Assembly: GCA_024232355.1 (NCBI GenBank) | Contig: JAAEPW010001157.1 | Span: forward strand, 1 to 7,560 | DNA length: 7,560 nt | DNA from: Chloroflexota bacterium | Lineage (GTDB): Bacteria > Chloroflexota > Anaerolineae > B4-G1 | Direction: 5' to 3' | In this document: positions 5,693-7,560 of the stretch, piece by piece | Position numbering within the stretch: the first letter of the stretch is position 1 | Layout: every line of letters begins with the position of its first letter | Notes under the pieces: generated by a model | Databases searched by the model: none | Told to the model about the DNA's origin: nothing | The model's input: only the letters and a program-made list of their open reading frames with translations | Program-made: the position numbers and the translations under genes

Positions 5693-6463
5693 TCACGAAT
5701 TGCTTGATGATCTATTGATTCGAAAGTAGTAGCGGGACTTGTCACCCCGTACAACAGCTGTACTGAACTCGACTATTCTGCCATGCTGGTCTTGGGTAAC
5801 AGCCTGAACCAACAAGCCAGGTGTATCCGCGTCCGTCTCCAGGACCTGACGTTCGTAGGCAGTCAAGATCACCGGTTCCAGCGTTTCCTCAGATTCGACA
5901 GGATAACACTCGAATTCCTCTGCCAACACACGATACAAGGTCTCTTTGGAAAAGTCAATGGTCTCCAAGCCGGGAAACTGTTCATGAGGCAAGAAAGCTG
6001 TCTCCAGCATAACCGGTTCTTCTTCTGCGCATCGCAAGCGAACGAGCTTAAAGACCAGGGTGTCTGGCTCAATGTTCAGTCGTTGGGCAACTTTTGTCCG
6101 TGCAGGCAGGGTATCCATGCTGATCAAGCGACTGGATGGTCTACGCCCCGCATCTTGTGCTCGCTCGCTAAAGCCTTGCACGCGGTACATAGCCTGGGTC
6201 AGTTTTGGATCAGCGACGAATGTACCTATTCCTCGTTGACGTCGTAACACACCTTCATTCACTAGTTCACCAACGGCACGACGGACCGTAAGACGGTTAA
6301 CACCGTAGATCTGGGCCAGATCCCTCTCGGAAGGTAGGAGTTGAGCCGCTTTCAAGATTCCATCCTCAATCAGTCCGTGCAGATTCTGCTTAATTTGGTG
6401 ATATAGAGGGATAACGCTCTCTGTGTCGATGGAGAATATGTTTTGATTAACTTGATCTTCCAT
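5693..6463 (-). CDS. GntR-family (HutC subfamily) transcriptional regulator with UTRA ligand domain, NagR/DasR-like
   Basis: This is a DNA-binding repressor that senses a small metabolite; in NagR/DasR relatives the ligands are glucosamine-6-P or GlcNAc-6-P. I choose ATG 6463 (256 aa), preceded by GGGAG at a short spacing of four bases, because the winged-helix domain then begins at the usual distance; the frame extends to an ATG at 6511 with no clear binding site. The GntR winged helix spans residues 18-84: PLYHQIKQ, LPSERDLAQIYGVNRLTVRRAV as helix-turn-helix, and GVLRRQRGIGTFVA as the wing. The UTRA domain spans about 92-250, with the hallmark FKLVRLRCAEEEPVMLETAFLP (138-159). Its position upstream of an SBP-permease-nagA cluster supports local control of amino-sugar use. 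Autoregulation is likely, given the operator-like site overlapping its promoter. The exact effector is inferred. Confidence 0.9.
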   Translation of the reverse strand: MEDQVNQNIFSIDTESVIPLYHQIKQNLHGLIEDGILKAAQLLPSERDLAQIYGVNRLTVRRAVGELVNEGVLRRQRGIGTFVADPKLTQAMYRVQGFSERAQDAGRRPSSRLISMDTLPARTKVAQRLNIEPDTLVFKLVRLRCAEEEPVMLETAFLPHEQFPGLETIDFSKETLYRVLAEEFECYPVESEETLEPVILTAYERQVLETDADTPGLLVQAVTQDQHGRIVEFSTAVVRGDKSRYYFRINRSSSNS

Positions 6464-6557
6464 TGCACTCCCGTTTGTTTTAGACGACGAATGCCAAACA
6501 CCATAGCTCATCGCAAACTCAAATAAGGTGGATCACAGTCTACCTGTCTAAAGGATC

Positions 6558-6573
6558 AGAGGACTACACCAGT
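6558..6573 (-). promoter_or_regulatory. DasR/NagR-like operator over the regulator start point
   Basis: On the minus strand the 16-mer is ACTGGTGTAGTCCTCT. It matches the published DasR-responsive consensus A(C/G)TGGTCTAGACCA(C/G)T at 13 of 16 positions by my count, although its own dyad symmetry is imperfect (GG-TA-CC core kept). It overlaps three bases of the -10 box and spans the expected +1 near 6564, a typical repressor position. Binding by this regulator is inferred. Confidence 0.5.
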
Positions 6574-6599
6574 ATACCACTGATTATCGTGACTGTCAA
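6571..6599 (-). promoter_or_regulatory. Near-consensus sigma-70 promoter of the GntR regulator
   Basis: On the minus strand TTGACA (6594-6599), a 17-base spacer (6577-6593), and TATACT (6571-6576) match the housekeeping promoter at 11 of 12 positions. The predicted start near 6564 leaves a leader of about 100 bases before ATG 6463. Confidence 0.75.
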
Positions 6600-6721
6600 A
6601 CAACTATCTTGCCCAAAAAGTCCATTGGTACTGGCTCATCACGATGCGGATAAATCGGCCACAACCCGGTAGCGTCCCAACGCATCCTGCAACGTCCAGA
6701 CATCCCTAACCACACCGCATC

Positions 6722-6867
6722 CCACCGCCCTGGCCCAAGGAAACAAGCCAACGCACCACCTGGGGCAGAACAAGGGGAGACGGCGAGGGAGCGGACTGGG
6801 GCGCGTCGGCGGCGGAGGCAATGGGCAGGTCAGGCCGATAGATCCTGTGGCAATCTGTGGACACCTC
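6722..6867 (+). repeat. A-type repeat unit, copy 1 (A1)
   Basis: It begins CCACCGCC, carries the 20-base block GGCCCAAGGAAACAAGCCAA from 6732, a G-rich middle (gacggcgagggagcgg), the tcggcggcgg-aggcaatggg segment, and the tail CTGTGGCAATCTGTGG (6845-6860), then ACACCTC. It is followed by a pyrimidine stretch that includes a mirror repeat at 6864-6878. Confidence 0.85.
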
Positions 6868-6878
6868 TTCTCTTCTCC
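6864..6878 (+). repeat. Homopyrimidine mirror repeat
   Basis: The 15 bases CCTCTTCTCTTCTCC read the same backwards on the same strand, the kind of tract that can form triplex (H-)DNA. It is short; a functional role is not implied. Confidence 0.4.
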
Positions 6879-6955
6879 CTAACCCTGCCACGCACGCTCA
6901 CCACACCAAAGCCACACTCGTCCCCACCCTCACCCACAACTCCCCACCCCGCACT

Positions 6956-7096
6956 CCACCGCCCCCGGCCCAAGGAAACAAGCCAATGCACTCCCTGGAC
7001 AGACCAGGGGGAGACGGCGAGGGAGCGGGTCTGGGGCTGCGTCGGCGGCGGAGGCAATAAGCAGGTCAGACCGGTAGTTCCTGTGGCAATCTGTGG
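6956..7096 (+). repeat. A-type repeat unit, copy 2 (A2)
   Basis: It has the same head, G-rich middle and CTGTGGCAATCTGTGG tail as A1 and A3. It differs in the middle, where CCCTGG-acaga-CCAGGG (6993-7009) is a perfect small palindrome and GGG runs are closer together. Its tail runs directly into the GGCCCAAGG head of unit B1 instead of ACACCTC, so A2 and B1 are fused. Confidence 0.85.
7007..7036 (+). other. G-quadruplex-forming sequence within A2
   Basis: Four G-runs (7007-7011, 7021-7023, 7027-7029, 7033-7036) are separated by loops of 9, 3 and 3 bases. The matching stretches in A1 and A3 also carry four G-runs but with longer loops. The fold is possible by pattern only. Confidence 0.35.
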
Positions 7097-7197
7097 CCCA
7101 AGGCTCATTCCCAGGTTCTCGCACGGAGAAAAAGCAATGCCATCTGAAGGATCGCGCCTCGGTTTCGGCGGTGGCGAGCAATGGGGCGGGGACGAGG
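7095..7197 (+). repeat. B-type repeat unit, copy 1 (B1)
   Basis: It starts with GGCCCAAGG but continues CTCATTCCCAGG, then a cacgg-agaaaaagc block, gaaggat, and ends cggtggcgagcaatggggcgggg. The end resembles the end of the A unit (gcggtggcggaggcaatgggg), so A and B appear to be diverged subtypes of one family. Confidence 0.7.
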
Positions 7198-7288
7198 ATC
7201 ACCACCCACAAATCACCAATCACCGCAACAAGGCCAACCCATCAACAGCGATCCCCCCCCCACTTGTGGTCACAGACAACTCCCCACC

Positions 7289-7442
7289 CCACCGCCCCCG
7301 GCCCAAGGAAACAAGCCAATGCATTACCTGGGGCAGAACAGGGGAAGACAGCGAGGGAGCGGACTGGGGCGCGTCGGCAGCGGTGGCGGAGGCAATGGGG
7401 TAGGTCAGGCCGATAGCTCCTGTGGCAATCTGTGGACACCTC
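7289..7442 (+). repeat. A-type repeat unit, copy 3 (A3)
   Basis: It shares the head block, the gcgagggagcggactggggcg core and the CTGTGGCAATCTGTGGACACCTC tail with A1. It contains a few extra bases (tcggcagcggtggcgg) relative to A1, and the GCGGTGG there can pair with CCACCGC at its own head. A run of nine C (7253-7261) lies in the spacer before it. Confidence 0.85.
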
Positions 7443-7510
7443 ACCTCTTCTTCTCAATCAGCCCAACCCCAACACACGCACTCACCAAATCCCACAGCCC
7501 CATCGCCCCT

Positions 7511-7560
7511 GGCCCAAGGTTCATTGCCAGGGTTTCTGCACGGGAAGAAAGCGAGGTGAG
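7511..7560 (+). repeat. B-type repeat unit, copy 2 (B2), cut by window edge
   Basis: GGCCCAAGG, then TTCATTGCCAGGG and a cacggg-aagaaagcgaggtgag stretch, follow the B1 pattern base by base with a few changes. The gaaagcgaggtg end is the link to the degenerate copy at 238-320 next to the transposase. Confidence 0.7.

Larger units (their letters stand above)
6600..7560. repeat. GC-rich mosaic repeat array of about 0.9 kb, non-coding
   Basis: From about 6700 to the window end the DNA is built of related G-rich units (types A and B, listed separately) separated by C/A-rich, almost G-free spacers (6868-6955, 7198-7288, 7443-7510). Every unit shows the head GGCCCAAGG, at 6732, 6967, 7095, 7300 and 7511. 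Open frames run across the units on both strands, but copies differ by insertions not divisible by three and share no consistent frame, so I see no gene. The part at 6600-6720 shows nothing recognisable apart from a tail of similarity leading into the first unit. The array continues beyond the right edge. Confidence 0.8.

Noticed and set aside
6464..6511. Upstream ATG at 6511 as start of the GntR regulator (272 aa)
   Set aside because: No ribosome binding site precedes it; ATG 6463 has GGGAG and gives the usual distance to the winged helix.
6639..7457. Several overlapping open frames of 60-107 codons on both strands in the repeat array
   Set aside because: They are low-complexity Pro/Ala/Arg/Gly-rich products of GC-rich repeats; the copies differ by indels not divisible by three, no ribosome site is consistent, and no family is recognisable.
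6700..7560. CRISPR array
   Set aside because: Units are about 145 bp with irregular spacing and related spacers; there are no short identical repeats with unique spacers and no cas genes.
1..7560. tRNA or rRNA genes, and riboswitches such as glmS near nagA
   Set aside because: No cloverleaf, rRNA-like block or conserved riboswitch core was seen on either strand by eye.

Overview
The window holds a five-gene, minus-strand locus for uptake and breakdown of an amino sugar, most likely N-acetylglucosamine (GlcNAc) or GlcNAc-containing oligosaccharides. An IS4-family transposase tail lies at the left edge and a complex GC-rich repeat array at the right edge. The solute-binding protein is a lipoprotein with an RR-type signal and a long Pro/Ala/Gly linker after the lipid-anchored cysteine. 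The transporter is of the CUT1 type with no ATPase gene beside it. The repeats are dispersed and GC-rich. Together these would fit a Chloroflexota (Anaerolineae/Caldilinea-like) bacterium, but this is an inference from style, not a proven placement.

Layout from left to right: (1) 1-230, C-terminal end of an IS4/Tn5-type transposase on the + strand, running in from outside the window. (2) 231-478, one degenerate copy of the same repeat family that fills the right edge, then an 11-bp inverted repeat. (3) 479-1318, MalG-type permease. (4) 1319-1723, a 405-bp gap with two nested-looking inverted-repeat structures, a terminator-like hairpin and a candidate promoter. (5) 1724-2923, NagA-like deacetylase. 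(6) 3023-3889, MalF-type permease. (7) 3890-3995, a strong 13-bp stem-loop. (8) 3996-5447, solute-binding lipoprotein. (9) 5448-5692, promoter/regulatory gap. (10) 5693-6463, GntR/HutC-family regulator with a UTRA domain. (11) 6464-7560, regulator promoter and operator, then about 0.9 kb of repeat array without credible genes.

Working model: a repressor of the NagR/DasR type controls its own near-consensus sigma-70 promoter (-35 TTGACA, 17-bp spacer, -10 TATACT). It would act through a DasR-like site that overlaps the -10 and the expected start point, and it probably also controls the transporter/nagA genes. The lipoprotein captures the sugar outside the cell, the two permeases form the membrane channel, a shared ATPase encoded elsewhere powers import, and the NagA-like enzyme deacetylates the 6-phosphate after phosphorylation by a kinase not present here.

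The less ordinary points are: nagA and a 405-bp insertion-like gap split the two permease genes that usually sit side by side; the deacetylase lacks a usual substrate-loop motif; a strong hairpin follows the binding-protein gene; and a mosaic repeat family in the same orientation brackets the whole locus, with one copy starting almost exactly where the transposase gene ends.
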